From contig NZ_CP013233.1 of NCBI RefSeq assembly GCF_001584165.1, positions 1-64,000 on the forward strand: 64,000 nt of DNA. Direction: 5' to 3'. The notes beneath the pieces were generated by a model. It saw only the letters and a list, made by a program, of their open reading frames with translations, did no database searches and had not been told where the DNA came from. The DNA is from Collimonas arenae. GTDB lineage: Bacteria > Pseudomonadota > Gammaproteobacteria > Burkholderiales > Burkholderiaceae_D. Shown one piece after another: positions 46,668 through 56,301 of the stretch (within the stretch, counting starts at the first letter, position 1; every line of letters starts with the position of its first letter). The position numbers and the translations under genes were made by a program.

Positions 46668-47429
46668 TTAGTTCAAATTCCACTGCTGGATGATTTTGGC
46701 CAGCGTGCCGTCGGCCTTGGCGGTTGCGATCGCCTTGTTGAGCCGTTCCAGTAACTGATGATCGCCCTTGCGCACGACCAGGCAGACATCGCCGACCAAT
46801 GTCGGTTGGTATTCCTTGACCAGGCGCACTTGCGGATTGGCGCCTTGCGATAGCTGGTAGGCTACGATCGGGCGATCGCCGAAGCCTGCCTTGATGCGGC
46901 CCAAGGCGACGTCGCGCATCATGTCGGCGACGGCGTCATACACGCGCACTTCCTTGAAGCCGCCTTTCTTGTTGAGGGCGTCAATGAAAATCGTGCCGAC
47001 CTGGGCGCCGACGATTTCGCCTTTCAGGTCGTCCAGTGTCTTGTAAGTGCGTTTGTCTTCCGCGTTGACGAACAGGCCTTCGCCATACGAATAGACCGGG
47101 TCGCTGAAATCGACGATTTGCGCGCGCGCCGCGGTTTTCAACATGGCGGCGGCGATGATGTCGATCTTGTTGGACGTGAGCGAAGGGATCAGGGCCGAGA
47201 ACGGGGTTTGCTGGATGTTGACGCTGAAGCCGGCATTTTTTCCGACGGCGGTCACGGTATCAACCATCATGCCCTGCAGCTTGTTGGTTTTGACATCGAG
47301 AAAAGTGAACGGCACGCCGGTGGAGGTAGCGCCCACCGTGAACGAAGTCTGCGCGATGCTGGCCGAGGCGCCGGCGGCTGCCACCAGCAGGACGGTTGCC
47401 TTGGTGAGGCGTTGGATCAGCTGTTTCAT
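46668..47429 (-). CDS. Polar amino acid ABC transporter, substrate-binding protein
   Basis: A 253-residue periplasmic binding protein of family 3. A signal peptide (MKQLIQRLTKATVLLVAAAG...ASASIAQ) is followed by the mature domain with FTVGATSTGVPFTFLD, MVDTVTAVGK and FSDPVYSYGEGLFV. The ATG at 47429 gives the signal peptide and follows AGAGGGG; a longer frame upstream is not supported. It is the first gene of the importer operon and lies next to a divergent IclR regulator, which may control it. Confidence 0.93.
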   Translation of the reverse strand: MKQLIQRLTKATVLLVAAAGASASIAQTSFTVGATSTGVPFTFLDVKTNKLQGMMVDTVTAVGKNAGFSVNIQQTPFSALIPSLTSNKIDIIAAAMLKTAARAQIVDFSDPVYSYGEGLFVNAEDKRTYKTLDDLKGEIVGAQVGTIFIDALNKKGGFKEVRVYDAVADMMRDVALGRIKAGFGDRPIVAYQLSQGANPQVRLVKEYQPTLVGDVCLVVRKGDHQLLERLNKAIATAKADGTLAKIIQQWNLN

Positions 47430-47546
47430 GTATTTCCCCTCTGTGTGGAAGCCAGGCTGTTGACTGGCAGGTCCTGCAGTTGATGTCAAAAATCGCTGTG
47501 CAATTAAGTATATTCAATTTAATGATATCGTCAATAGATATTTATG

Positions 47547-47561
47547 TATCGATATTCGATA
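47547..47561. promoter_or_regulatory. Palindrome in the divergent binding-protein/IclR gap
   Basis: TATCGA-TAT-TCGATA, a perfect 6-bp inverted repeat in a very AT-rich gap (47430-47613), with more TATC/GATA motifs around it. It is a good candidate operator for the adjacent IclR-family regulator. Confidence 0.45.
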
Positions 47562-47613
47562 TTTAAGGCTAATATTGAGTATAATTAATCATCGCGCAGA
47601 GTGAGAGATACCG

Positions 47614-48408
47614 ATGAAGGACCAACCATCGCAAGAAGTTGCTGACGCTTTGTTCAACCAGTCGCTGGAAAAAGGCCTGGCGGTGTTGCGCGCGTTCGAC
47701 GCCCGGCGCCGCACCATGACGCTGGCCGAAGTGGCCGAGGCCACTGCAATCACCAAAAGCTCGGCGCAGCGCATGATCTACACGCTGGAAGCGCTCGGTT
47801 ATGTGAAAAAGCATGCGACCACGCGGCGTTACCAATTGACGCCGAAAGTGATGGAGATCGGCTACAACTACCTGGAAGCCGATACGCTGGTCGATGTCGC
47901 CAATCCGTTCCTGGCAGAGCTGGCCACCACCACCGGCGAAACCACCAACATGACGGAGCCGTACGAGACCCAGATGGTGTACGTGGCGCGCTTTGTCGGT
48001 CATCAATTCATTCCGATCCACATGCCGATCGGCAGCCGCATTCCGATGTATTGCACCGGTTCCGGCCGCGCCTACCTGAGCACGCTGGCGCCGGCCGATG
48101 CACGCGCACTGCTGCAGTCGGGACCGCTGACGGCCCGCACGCCGCATACCCGCACCAATGTCGACGACATCATGGCGTTGCTGGCGACGGCACGCGAGCG
48201 CGGCTACGCCTGCAACAACGAAGAACTGTTCCTGGGAGACATGACGATTGCAGCGCCGATCATCAGCAATCAAGGCGCGGCAGTGGCGGCGGTCCATGTG
48301 GTGACGCCGACCAGCCGCTGGACGCTGGAAGAGGTGGAGAAAAAAATCGGGCCGCTAGTGCTGGAATGCGCACGCTCGATCAGTAATTCGATCCGTACGC
48401 TGACTTGA
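47614..48408 (+). CDS. IclR-family transcriptional regulator
   Basis: A 264-residue regulator with an N-terminal winged helix-turn-helix (about 15-75, SLEKGLAVLRAFDARRRTMT and ITKSSAQRMIYTLEALGYV) and a C-terminal IclR effector domain (about 90-260) with MPIGSRIPMYCTGSGRAYLS and GDMTIAAPII. It is divergent from the amino acid importer and the FAD oxidase genes and probably controls them in response to their substrate. A paired repeat follows it at 48463-48538. Confidence 0.92.
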   Translation: MKDQPSQEVADALFNQSLEKGLAVLRAFDARRRTMTLAEVAEATAITKSSAQRMIYTLEALGYVKKHATTRRYQLTPKVMEIGYNYLEADTLVDVANPFLAELATTTGETTNMTEPYETQMVYVARFVGHQFIPIHMPIGSRIPMYCTGSGRAYLSTLAPADARALLQSGPLTARTPHTRTNVDDIMALLATARERGYACNNEELFLGDMTIAAPIISNQGAAVAAVHVVTPTSRWTLEEVEKKIGPLVLECARSISNSIRTLT

Positions 48409-48462
48409 ATGGCAGTTGAATGGCAGTGTAATTAGCCATCGTTGCGTAAATACAGCAACTCC

Positions 48463-48538
48463 GTCATCCCCGCGAACGCGGGGATCCACATTGCGGAGTG
48501 GGGCCTTGAAAATGGATTCCCGCGTTCGCGGGAATGAC
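48463..48538. repeat. BIME-like paired palindrome, copy 3
   Basis: Units at 48463-48488 (core ATCCCCGCGAACGCGGGGAT) and 48513-48538 (core TTCCCGCGTTCGCGGGAA) face each other between two convergent genes. It is the third copy in this window. Confidence 0.85.
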
Positions 48539-48597
48539 GGAGAGCCGAGTCCGGGGCGGGACGCCGGGTCGGGATCCCCGAGCCGAAGCCAACTGCT

Positions 48598-50109
48598 TTA
48601 TTTCGCAACCGGCATCGTGAACTCAGCACCCTTGCCAATGCTGTCCGGCCAGCGCTGCATGATGCTCTTGTAGCGCGTATAGAAGCGGATGCCTTCCTCG
48701 CCGTAGGCGTGGTGATCGCCAAACAGCGAGCGCTTCCAACCGCCGAACGAATGCCAGGCCATCGGCACGGGAATCGGCACGTTGATGCCGACCATGCCGA
48801 CCTGGATTTGCCGCGAGAACGCGCGCGCCACGCCGCCGTCGCTAGTGAACAGGGAAACGCCATTGCCGAACTCATGGGCGTTGATCAGTTCGACCGCACG
48901 GGCCAGGTCCGGCACCCGCACCACCGCCAGCACCGGCCCGAAAATCTCTTCCTTGTAGATGGTCATGTCCGGCGTGACGTGGTCGAACAGCGTGCCGCCG
49001 ACGAAGAAACCGTTCTCATGGCCGGTAACGCGCAAGCCGCGGCCATCAACCAGCAGTTTGGCGCCCTCTTCCACGCCCTTGGCGATATACGCCTCGACCT
49101 TGGCCTTGTGCGCGCCAGTGACCAGCGGCCCCATTTCCGAATCGGCCTGGTCGCCATTGCCGATCTTCAGCGCCGCCGCGCGCTCTGCCAAGCGCTCTAC
49201 CAGCCGGTCGGCCACATCGCCGACCGCCACTGCCACCGAGATCGCCATACAGCGTTCGCCGGCCGAGCCGTAAGCGGCGCCGATCAGGGCGTCGACCGCC
49301 TGGTCGAGATCGGCATCCGGCATCACCACCAGATGGTTCTTGGCGCCGCCCAACGCTTGCACACGCTTGCCGTGTTTTGCGCCTTCAGTGTAGATATATT
49401 CTGCAATCGGTGTCGAGCCGACGAACGACAGTGCCTGCACATCAGGGTGAGCCAGCAGCGCATCGACCGCCACCTTGTCACCCTGCACTACGCTGAAAAC
49501 GCCCTCCGGCAGCCCTGCTTGCTGCAGCAGGTCGGCGATCAGCAGGCTGGCCGACGGATCGCGTTCGGAGGGTTTCAGGACGAAGCAATTGCCGCAGGCC
49601 AGCGCTACCGGGAACATCCACATCGGCACCATCACTGGAAAGTTGAACGGTGTGATGCCGGCCACTACGCCGAGCGGTTGGCGCAGGTTCCAGTTGTCGA
49701 TGCCGCCGCCGATGTTATCGGTGTGGCTGGTTTTCAGCAGATGCGGAATGCCGCAAGCGAACTCGACCACTTCGATGCCGCGCACCACTTCACCCTTGGC
49801 GTCGGAAAATACCTTGCCGTGCTCGCGCGTGATCAGCGCGGCCAGCTTGTCATGGTTCTGTTCCAGCAGCTCCTTGAACTTGAACATGATGCGCGCGCGG
49901 CGCAGCGGCGAGGTTTCGGACCAGGTTGGAAACGCCGCACGGGCGCTGGCAACTGCCTGTTCGACTTCCTTCACGGAAGCCAGTGCAACCTGGGCAACTA
50001 CCGCGCCGGTGGCCGGGTTGTAGACGTCGGAATAGCGTTCGGAGCGGCCGGTGACTGGCGCGCCGTTGATGAAGTGATTGATTTGTGGTGTGTTCAATGA
50101 GGTGTTCAA
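48598..50109 (-). CDS. mmsA: CoA-acylating methylmalonate-semialdehyde dehydrogenase
   Basis: MmsA converts malonate or methylmalonate semialdehyde to acetyl-CoA or propionyl-CoA, in valine and beta-alanine breakdown. The 503-residue protein has the ALDH fold with [33 protein letters not shown], the catalytic Cys in [14 protein letters not shown], and [14 protein letters not shown]. The C-terminal part has [19 protein letters not shown] as in MmsA. No ATG is available at the N-terminus; the start is TTG at 50109 or 50097. It lies 26 bp after the omega-transaminase on the same strand, consistent with a beta-alanine pathway. Confidence 0.93.
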   Translation of the reverse strand: MNTSLNTPQINHFINGAPVTGRSERYSDVYNPATGAVVAQVALASVKEVEQAVASARAAFPTWSETSPLRRARIMFKFKELLEQNHDKLAALITREHGKVFSDAKGEVVRGIEVVEFACGIPHLLKTSHTDNIGGGIDNWNLRQPLGVVAGITPFNFPVMVPMWMFPVALACGNCFVLKPSERDPSASLLIADLLQQAGLPEGVFSVVQGDKVAVDALLAHPDVQALSFVGSTPIAEYIYTEGAKHGKRVQALGGAKNHLVVMPDADLDQAVDALIGAAYGSAGERCMAISVAVAVGDVADRLVERLAERAAALKIGNGDQADSEMGPLVTGAHKAKVEAYIAKGVEEGAKLLVDGRGLRVTGHENGFFVGGTLFDHVTPDMTIYKEEIFGPVLAVVRVPDLARAVELINAHEFGNGVSLFTSDGGVARAFSRQIQVGMVGINVPIPVPMAWHSFGGWKRSLFGDHHAYGEEGIRFYTRYKSIMQRWPDSIGKGAEFTMPVAK

Positions 50110-50135
50110 AATATCGCCCGCAATATGGATTCTGA

Positions 50136-51500
50136 TTATTTGGTTTCGTTGAGTGCTTCGCGCACAGTCGCAAAAATCCGTTCGATTTCTTCGGGCTGCA
50201 CGATCAGCGGCGGCGAGAAGGCCAGGATGTCGCCGGTATAGCGCACCATCACGCCCTTTTCATAGCACCTGCGGAATACTTCATAGGCGCGCGCGCCGGG
50301 TGCGTCTGGCCGTGATTCGAGCTCAATGCCGGCCACCAGGCCGAGGTTACGGATGTCCTTGACGTGCGGCGCACCGGCCACGCCGTGGGCTGCCTTTTCA
50401 AACAGCGGCGCTAGCGTACGTGCCCGTTCGAACAAGCCTTCATCGCGATACAGGTCGATAGCGGCGATGGCGGCGGCTGCGGCCACCGGATGGGCAGAAT
50501 AGGTGTAGCCGTGCATCAGCTCAATGCCGCCGACGGCGGTAGCCTGCACCACCGTATCGTGGATCTCGCGCTTGACTGCGACCGCGCCCATCGGGATCGC
50601 CGCGTTGTTGATGCCCTTGGCGAGCGTGATCAGGTCCGGCGTCACTTTGAAGTATTCACTGGCGGTGGCAGTGCCGAGACGGCCGAAGCCAGTAATCACT
50701 TCGTCGAAAATCAGCAGGATGCCGTGCTTGCTGCACAGCGTGCGCAGGCGTTCCAGGTAGCCCACCGGCGGCACCAGCACGCCGGTCGAACCGGCCAGCG
50801 GTTCGACGATGACAGCGGCGATGGTCGAAGCGTCGTGCAATGTGACCAGGCGTTCCAGTTCATCCGCCAGGTGCGCGCCCCATGCCGGTTGGCCTTTGCT
50901 GAAGCCGGCTTCGGCGATATTCAATGTGTGCGGCAAGTGATCGACGCCGGGTATCAGGTTGCCGGAAAACGCCTTGCGGTTGCCGACGATGCCGCCCACC
51001 GAAATACCGCCGAAGCCGACGCCGTGGTAACCACGTTCACGACCGATGAAGCGGGTGCGTTGTCCCTCGCCACGGGCGCGGTGATAGGCCAATGCGATCT
51101 TGAGGGCGCTGTCGACCGCTTCCGAACCGGAGTTAGTGAAAAAAATCCGGTCCAGTCCAGCCGGCATCAGCCCTGCCACTTTTTGCGCCGCTGTGAACGC
51201 CAGCGGATGGCCCATCTGGAACGACGGCGCGTAATCCATCGTGCCGATCTGGCGCGCCACGGCGGCCGTGATCTCTTCGCGGCAATGGCCGGCGTTGACG
51301 CACCACAAGCCGGCGGTGGCATCCAGCACCTGGCGGCCGTTGTCGGTCTGGTAATACATGCCTTTGGCCGAGACGAACAGCCGTGGCGCTTCCTTGAATT
51401 GCCGGTTGGCAGTGAATGGCATCCAGAATGCCGACAGGTCCTGATCCGATTGATGTGTGTTCACAGTGGGTTCCGCCGCAGTGGCGCAGTGGTTAATCAT
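50136..51500 (-). CDS. Class III omega-amino acid:pyruvate transaminase
   Basis: A 454-residue class III aminotransferase of the beta-alanine:pyruvate type (BauA/OapT-like). It carries [64 protein letters not shown] (Asp for the cofactor ring), and [18 protein letters not shown] with the PLP Lys. The ATG at 51500 is the closest start to the family sequence. It probably turns beta-alanine into malonate semialdehyde, which MmsA then oxidises to acetyl-CoA. A MocR regulator is divergent from it. Confidence 0.92.
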   Translation of the reverse strand: MINHCATAAEPTVNTHQSDQDLSAFWMPFTANRQFKEAPRLFVSAKGMYYQTDNGRQVLDATAGLWCVNAGHCREEITAAVARQIGTMDYAPSFQMGHPLAFTAAQKVAGLMPAGLDRIFFTNSGSEAVDSALKIALAYHRARGEGQRTRFIGRERGYHGVGFGGISVGGIVGNRKAFSGNLIPGVDHLPHTLNIAEAGFSKGQPAWGAHLADELERLVTLHDASTIAAVIVEPLAGSTGVLVPPVGYLERLRTLCSKHGILLIFDEVITGFGRLGTATASEYFKVTPDLITLAKGINNAAIPMGAVAVKREIHDTVVQATAVGGIELMHGYTYSAHPVAAAAAIAAIDLYRDEGLFERARTLAPLFEKAAHGVAGAPHVKDIRNLGLVAGIELESRPDAPGARAYEVFRRCYEKGVMVRYTGDILAFSPPLIVQPEEIERIFATVREALNETK

Positions 51501-51562
51501 GCTGCCGATTATTGCAGTTACAATCCACATTGTTAGATACACTTGATACAAATCGCAAAAAT

Positions 51563-51591
51563 TGTACTGTTGTGTTCGGCAATCTGTACTG
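51563..51591. promoter_or_regulatory. Direct repeat TGTACTG in the MocR divergent promoter
   Basis: TGTACTG occurs at 51563-51569 and 51585-51591, with a 22-bp period (two helical turns), in the 109-bp gap between the transaminase and the MocR regulator. MocR proteins commonly bind direct repeats of this kind. Confidence 0.5.
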
Positions 51592-51609
51592 ATTACACTT
51601 TGAGGCCGT

Positions 51610-53040
51610 ATGACGGATATCCCACCTTCCCGTTTCAACCTGCAGCTGGATCGGCAATCGGCCCTTGGCCTGGTCGAACAAGTGGTGGCTGGCCTCGGCC
51701 GCCTGATCGACAGCGGCAAGTTGCGGCCTGGCGAGCGCCTGCCGTCGATTCGTCAGTTCGCTCAGGAACAGGGCGTCAGTAATTCAACCGTGGTCGAAGC
51801 CTACGAACGGCTGGTGGCTGCCGGCCTGCTGCTGGCGCGGCGCGGCTCCGGCTTTTTCATCGCCAAGCGCGATGTGACGGAGCGCAGCGGCTTGCCGCCG
51901 ATCCAGTTGAACCCGGTGATCGATTCGGCCTGGCTATTTTCTGAAGTGTTTGCCGACGAGCGGGTGCCGATCAAGGCCGGTTGCGGCTGGCTGCCGAGCA
52001 GCATGCTCGACGGCGAGGGTTTGCACGCGGCAGAGCGGCGCATCATCCGCTCGCCCGGCGCGCAGCAGGTCGGCTACGGCCACCCATACGGCTACGCGCC
52101 GCTGCGCCAGACCATCGCCAAATCGTTCGCCACCTGGTCGCTCGATATCGCGCCGGAGCAGGTCGTCACCACCCACGGCGTGACGCAGGCGTTGGACCTG
52201 ATCATGCGCACGCTGGTCAAGCCCGGTGACACCGTGTTCATTGAAGAGCCCGGCTACTGCAACCTAATCGCCATGCTGCGGCTGGCGAATATCGACGTGA
52301 TCGGCGTGCCGCGCACCGTCAGCGGCGTCGACCTGGAGCGGCTGGAAGAACTGGCGCAGATCCATCGGCCGAAAATCTTCTTCACCAATCCTGTCCTGCA
52401 AAACCCGACCGGCACCACCTACACTCCCGCCTGTGCGATGCGCGTACTGCAAGCCGCCGAGCGGCATGGCTTCTGGGTGGTCGAGGATGATCTGTACCGC
52501 GAACTGGCGCAAGCCACCGATCCGATGCTGGCGGCGCTGGACGGCTTGCGGCGGGTGATTTACGTCAGCGGGTTTTCCAAAACCATCGCGCCGTCGCTGC
52601 GGCTAGGCTTCATCGTCTGCCAGGCCGATCTGGCGCGTGAGTTTGCGCGCACCAAGATGGTATTGACGCTGACCAATTCAGAAATCACCGAACGGCTGGT
52701 CTACAACGCCCTCACCGAAGGCCATCATCGGCGCCACGTCGAGCGCCTTGCCGGCACCTTGCTGACTGCGCAGGCGCAGGTCAGCGCCCGGCTGGAAGAC
52801 GTCGGCCTGCTGCCGTTCGCGCCAGCTCGCGGCGGCATGTTCTATTGGGCGCGCATGCCGCACAGCACGCTCAGCGCCAACGAAATCGGCGACCAGGCCT
52901 TAAAGCAAGGAATCTGGCTGGCGCCCGGTGAATTTTTCCACGTATCGCAGCCAGAACATGCTTGGTTCCGCTTCAATGTGGCGTTTTCGGATGTGGCGAA
53001 GCTGTCGGATTTTTTCAGGAAGTTGACGGCGGCGGGCTGA
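51610..53040 (+). CDS. MocR-family regulator (GntR HTH + aminotransferase domain)
   Basis: A 476-residue MocR/PdxR-type regulator. The N-terminal winged helix (about 20-85) includes LRPGERLPSIRQFAQEQGVSNSTVVEAYERL; the larger C-terminal part has a class I aminotransferase fold with HGVTQALDLIMRTL, PGDTVFIEEPGYCN, FFTNPVLQNPTGTTY and the PLP-Lys region YVSGFSKTIAPSLRLGF. Such regulators bind PLP and an amino compound, and activate a neighbouring transaminase gene. Here the divergent neighbour is the omega-transaminase, so beta-alanine or GABA-like compounds are likely effectors. Confidence 0.93.
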   Translation: MTDIPPSRFNLQLDRQSALGLVEQVVAGLGRLIDSGKLRPGERLPSIRQFAQEQGVSNSTVVEAYERLVAAGLLLARRGSGFFIAKRDVTERSGLPPIQLNPVIDSAWLFSEVFADERVPIKAGCGWLPSSMLDGEGLHAAERRIIRSPGAQQVGYGHPYGYAPLRQTIAKSFATWSLDIAPEQVVTTHGVTQALDLIMRTLVKPGDTVFIEEPGYCNLIAMLRLANIDVIGVPRTVSGVDLERLEELAQIHRPKIFFTNPVLQNPTGTTYTPACAMRVLQAAERHGFWVVEDDLYRELAQATDPMLAALDGLRRVIYVSGFSKTIAPSLRLGFIVCQADLAREFARTKMVLTLTNSEITERLVYNALTEGHHRRHVERLAGTLLTAQAQVSARLEDVGLLPFAPARGGMFYWARMPHSTLSANEIGDQALKQGIWLAPGEFFHVSQPEHAWFRFNVAFSDVAKLSDFFRKLTAAG

Positions 53041-53286
53041 TGCATTTGCGCCGGAAGAAATCGCTCGCAGATGCCGCGCCCATTTTCGATCAGTGTGATA
53101 TCAATGGCCGTATTTGGACTGCAATGATCTGATAATTTGGTTATCGCTGCGTGGTTATCGCTGCGTGTCTGCGCAATGAGTGGAGTCGGGCAAAAGCGGA
53201 CGTGTCATCGCCATCGAAAAAACGTTAGCGCGCACGTCCTTGCAGACAATCAAAGAAGTTAAGAAATACGCATCAAAGAACAGCGC

Positions 53287-53535
53287 CTACCGATAAAAGG
53301 GTTCGACCTTGCCTTTGACTTTAGTCATCAAGGGGTTGCCCTTCCGATCTAGCGCCTTTCCGGCCGGGATTTTAATCCATCCCTCGCTGATGCAATATTC
53401 CTCAACTTCGAAGCGCTCTTTATCGTTGAGTTTGATACCAACATCATGTTCAAATATGGCCGCATTATAGTAAGGGCTACGAGGATCGACTGAGAGCCGA
53501 TCAGGAAGTGGGGGGCGGTTTTGAGTATCGTTCAT
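53287..53535 (-). CDS. DUF3297 family protein
   Basis: An 82-residue protein starting MNDTQNRPPLPDRLSVDPRS, with the conserved YYNAAIFEHDVGIKLNDKER and EEYCISEGWIKIPAGKALDRKG. This is the conserved DUF3297 family of small cytoplasmic proteobacterial proteins of unknown function. The ATG at 53535 starts the family sequence; an upstream in-frame start adds only five hydrophobic residues. It is a single gene. Confidence 0.9.
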   Translation of the reverse strand: MNDTQNRPPLPDRLSVDPRSPYYNAAIFEHDVGIKLNDKERFEVEEYCISEGWIKIPAGKALDRKGNPLMTKVKGKVEPFYR

Positions 53536-53629
53536 GGCTATAATTATCAACTATAAGATTAATCAAAACAATTTTTTTGCGCGGTTTCGCTAAATCAAAA
53601 TAAGCGAACGTGGATTTGAAGGAGACACC

Positions 53630-54334
53630 ATGTCTGGCTTCCACTCAACACCCTGCAGCGCAATGGCGCCTGGCGTGACTATTCCACGTCACGTTCATGC
53701 ACAAGCCTACGCCACCATCGTACTCGATGGTGGTTATCAGGAAGCAGGTGATGGTGGCCGCTGGGATGTGCGCTCCGGTGATGTTCTACTGCATGCGCCG
53801 TTTTCGGCGCATTGGGATCGAGTGACACTACGCGGTGCAAGGGTGTTGAATTTGCCTTTACCGGTGCCCATCCAATTCTCCGCATGCGGACAGGTTGATG
53901 ATCTTGATCTGGTCATCCGTTTGATCATGCGCGATCAGGCAGAAGCGGCAACCGCGCTCATGCAGAATTGGCGTCAGACTCAAAACGCACTGAACGACGC
54001 GCCGGACCTCATGGCGCACGCAATGTCGGATGCCGATCCGTTTGGCGTCCAGAACTGGGCATCGGCAAATGGCGTGTCGCGCGCAACGGCATTCCGCTGG
54101 TTTCGTTCTGCCTACGGTGTTGAACCCACGCGATATCGTGTTGAAGCGCGTGCTCGCGCTGCCTGGCAGATGATCATATCCAGTAAGGCAAGTCTGGCTG
54201 AAGTCGCAGCGGTCACTGGTTATGCCGATCAGGCGCACATGGGCCGTGACGTCAAAGCCTTCACTGGTCGATCGCCCGGTGTCTGGCGTTCAGGCGGTGG
54301 ATTGCAACATTCGTTCAAGACCGAGATGCACTAG
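53630..54334 (+). CDS. AraC-family transcriptional regulator
   Basis: A 234-residue regulator with a short cupin-like N-terminal domain (PRHVHAQAYATIVLDGGYQE, SGDVLLHAPFSAHWD) and a C-terminal double helix-turn-helix (about 140-220, NGVSRATAFRWFRSAYGVEPTRYRVEARA and LAEVAAVTGYADQAHMGRDVKAFTGRSPG). AAGGAGACACC precedes the ATG. Its ligand and targets are not evident. The gene for a CPBP membrane protease follows 18 bp later on the same strand and could be in the same unit. Confidence 0.88.
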   Translation: MSGFHSTPCSAMAPGVTIPRHVHAQAYATIVLDGGYQEAGDGGRWDVRSGDVLLHAPFSAHWDRVTLRGARVLNLPLPVPIQFSACGQVDDLDLVIRLIMRDQAEAATALMQNWRQTQNALNDAPDLMAHAMSDADPFGVQNWASANGVSRATAFRWFRSAYGVEPTRYRVEARARAAWQMIISSKASLAEVAAVTGYADQAHMGRDVKAFTGRSPGVWRSGGGLQHSFKTEMH

Positions 54335-54352
54335 CATTGATACTGTTAGAGC

Positions 54353-55126
54353 ATGACAAATACAACTACCCTACAACTGGGCCGCCCATTTTTCCAGATA
54401 ACCGGATTCAAATTCCGTCTCTGGCCGATTGTTCTGGCTGCCGTGCTGATGCAGGCGATGCTGTGGCCTGCCCGCGAAGGCGCGCGCTGGCTATTCAAGC
54501 AGCATGCGGACTGGTTTCATCATCAAATCTGGGCATTTGTCGGGCTGGCCGAATTATTCCAGATCGTGGCCGGACTCATTGCTATCCTGATCATGAAACG
54601 CCTGTTGCCGCAGGCAGATGCCAATCTTCGCTGGCCGTCGCAACGTAGCTACGCCGGACTGGCTGTATTTATCGGCGTCGTCATGGCGGCGATCATGCTG
54701 GTTGCGGATTATTGGCCACAATTTCTCAGCCACACTCCGCTCAAAAGCGATTACGAAATGACAGCTATCGGCGTTCCGGGCTGGCTTTTTGTGATGTTCA
54801 TTGCCGGTCCCAACGAGGAAATCGTTTTTCGCGGCGTATTGGTCGGTATGTTGACGGTGCTGATTCGGGGGCGCCTACGACTAGGGCGATTCGAAATCCC
54901 GATCTCCGGCGTCATCGTCAGCCTGCTGTTCGGCGCTGCGCACTACAACAGCTTCTTTGTTGACCCGCTGTATCAGGCCGTCGCACAACAACTCTATGCT
55001 TTTGCCTTTGGACTAACCTACGTCTGGCTCATGGAACGCTCGCGCAGCCTGCTCGCACCGATGATCGCGCATGGAGTCAGCGATCTGGTGGAAGTGGGAG
55101 CGGTGATGCTGCTTGCTGTAGCTTGA
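54353..55126 (+). CDS. CPBP-family intramembrane metalloprotease
   Basis: A 257-residue membrane protein with about six to seven helices. The CPBP motif 1 is NEEIVFRGVLVG (Glu-Glu and Arg), motif 2 LLFGAAHYNS with the His, and motif 4 APMIAHGVSDLVE. These residues form the glutamate/histidine active site of the family. The substrate is unknown. It is intact, unlike the other CPBP gene at 36584-37467, and only distantly similar to it. It probably shares a transcript with the AraC gene. Confidence 0.88.
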   Translation: MTNTTTLQLGRPFFQITGFKFRLWPIVLAAVLMQAMLWPAREGARWLFKQHADWFHHQIWAFVGLAELFQIVAGLIAILIMKRLLPQADANLRWPSQRSYAGLAVFIGVVMAAIMLVADYWPQFLSHTPLKSDYEMTAIGVPGWLFVMFIAGPNEEIVFRGVLVGMLTVLIRGRLRLGRFEIPISGVIVSLLFGAAHYNSFFVDPLYQAVAQQLYAFAFGLTYVWLMERSRSLLAPMIAHGVSDLVEVGAVMLLAVA

Positions 55127-55462
55127 AGTCCAGGCTGGGTTCTCTTCAAAGATCTGTTGCTAGCAACTCATAGACTAGGCAATCCGAAGCAGCTGGCGCC
55201 GACGGCAAGCGACGAAAGTGGTCGGTCATCACAAACCTTCCTGGTTGAAGTGGTTGTGCGTAGAGGAAATGAGGAGCGCCGGGCAGTTGCCAGCGGCCGA
55301 GACATTTATGCGTTCACTGCTCCTCTCGCAATGAAGAGGGTTCGCATCGATTCACGACAAGCGAGGCGGAATTCGATAGGATCACCCTGTACTTTGTCGC
55401 TCCATCTCCCGATGAGGGCTTCAACATCGTTGAGGAATGACTTGATTCGAATGGAGAAAAAT
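55127..55462. other. Gene-free region before the NAD(P)-binding gene
   Basis: These 336 bases hold an open frame continuous with the next gene but without any recognisable sequence or ribosome site. I treat it as non-coding, with the GGAG ribosome site of the next gene at its right end. Confidence 0.5.
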
Positions 55463-56170
55463 ATGACCAGCAGAACCGCAATTATTTTGGGAGCGTCAGG
55501 CTCAGTTGGGCAGGCCCTACTCGCTGAAGTAGTGCGCTGCGGCGGTTTCAGCCGGATTCTTGTCATGACGCGGCGACCGCTCAATCTGCAGTTGAGTGCC
55601 CAGGTGGAGGAGCGGCTGGTGCCGGATATGAAGCCGGAAAAACTGAGCCTAGCCGTTGTCGATGCACTGTGCAAGGTTGACGGCGAAGTGACCGGGTTCA
55701 GTGTTTTGGGCGTGGGAGCCGGTACCGCCAAACTTTCTTTGGATGAGCACCGCGCCATCGATGTCGATCTCAACGCTGCCTTTGCCCGAGGCTTGAAGGC
55801 ATCGGGAAAAGTTCAGCACTTGGCCTTCATGTCGGCAATGGGCGCTGACATTACAGCCAAAACTACCGGTTCCGGCGCCGCAGGAATGGCTCGCTATTCC
55901 CGCGTCAAAGGCGAGGCCGAAGCGGCGGTTACGAGTCAGGGGCCAGCCGTCGTCAGCATCTTTCGTCCAGCCATGATTATCGGCTCTCAGCATACGCCAC
56001 GGCTACTCTCGGCCGTTCTGCCACTTTTTACGCCGCTATTGCCCGCGAAGTTTCGTTCGATTCGGACGACGGAGATTGCCCAGGCGATGGTCGCTGCCGC
56101 CTTGCGCCCTCCGCAGCAATGTGCGATTTACACTTATCCTGAAATGATGGCATTGATTGCTGGCAGATAG
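55463..56170 (+). CDS. NAD(P)-binding Rossmann oxidoreductase
   Basis: A 235-residue atypical short-chain dehydrogenase-like protein. The nucleotide motif is ILGASGSVGQALLAEV near 7-22; later parts include FSVLGVGAGTAKLS, HLAFMSAMGAD and YSRVKGEAEAAV, where Tyr and Lys resemble the SDR YxxxK pair. The family includes NAD(P)H-binding proteins related to human TIP30/HTATIP2. The ATG at 55463 is chosen because ATGGAG lies just upstream; a longer open frame upstream has no support. Substrate is unknown. Confidence 0.85.
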   Translation: MTSRTAIILGASGSVGQALLAEVVRCGGFSRILVMTRRPLNLQLSAQVEERLVPDMKPEKLSLAVVDALCKVDGEVTGFSVLGVGAGTAKLSLDEHRAIDVDLNAAFARGLKASGKVQHLAFMSAMGADITAKTTGSGAAGMARYSRVKGEAEAAVTSQGPAVVSIFRPAMIIGSQHTPRLLSAVLPLFTPLLPAKFRSIRTTEIAQAMVAAALRPPQQCAIYTYPEMMALIAGR

Positions 56171-56220
56171 GCGTCGCAAACGATGACGGTGCCCATCCGA
56201 GATGTGCTCCTTGACATTCA

Positions 56221-56234
56221 TAACCATTTGGTTA
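56221..56234. promoter_or_regulatory. Putative ArsR operator
   Basis: TAACCA-TT-TGGTTA is a perfect 6-bp palindrome, 68 bases upstream of the ArsR start. Many ArsR-type regulators bind such short inverted repeats in their own promoter. Confidence 0.45.
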
Positions 56235-56301
56235 TGATTAATTCCGTGGGGTAGCAACTCCACGGATATCAAAACCAAGCTCACATAGGCAAGGATTCAC
56301 C

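Noticed and set aside
48709..50100. 463-codon frame antisense to mmsA
   Set aside because: Shadow of the mmsA coding frame.
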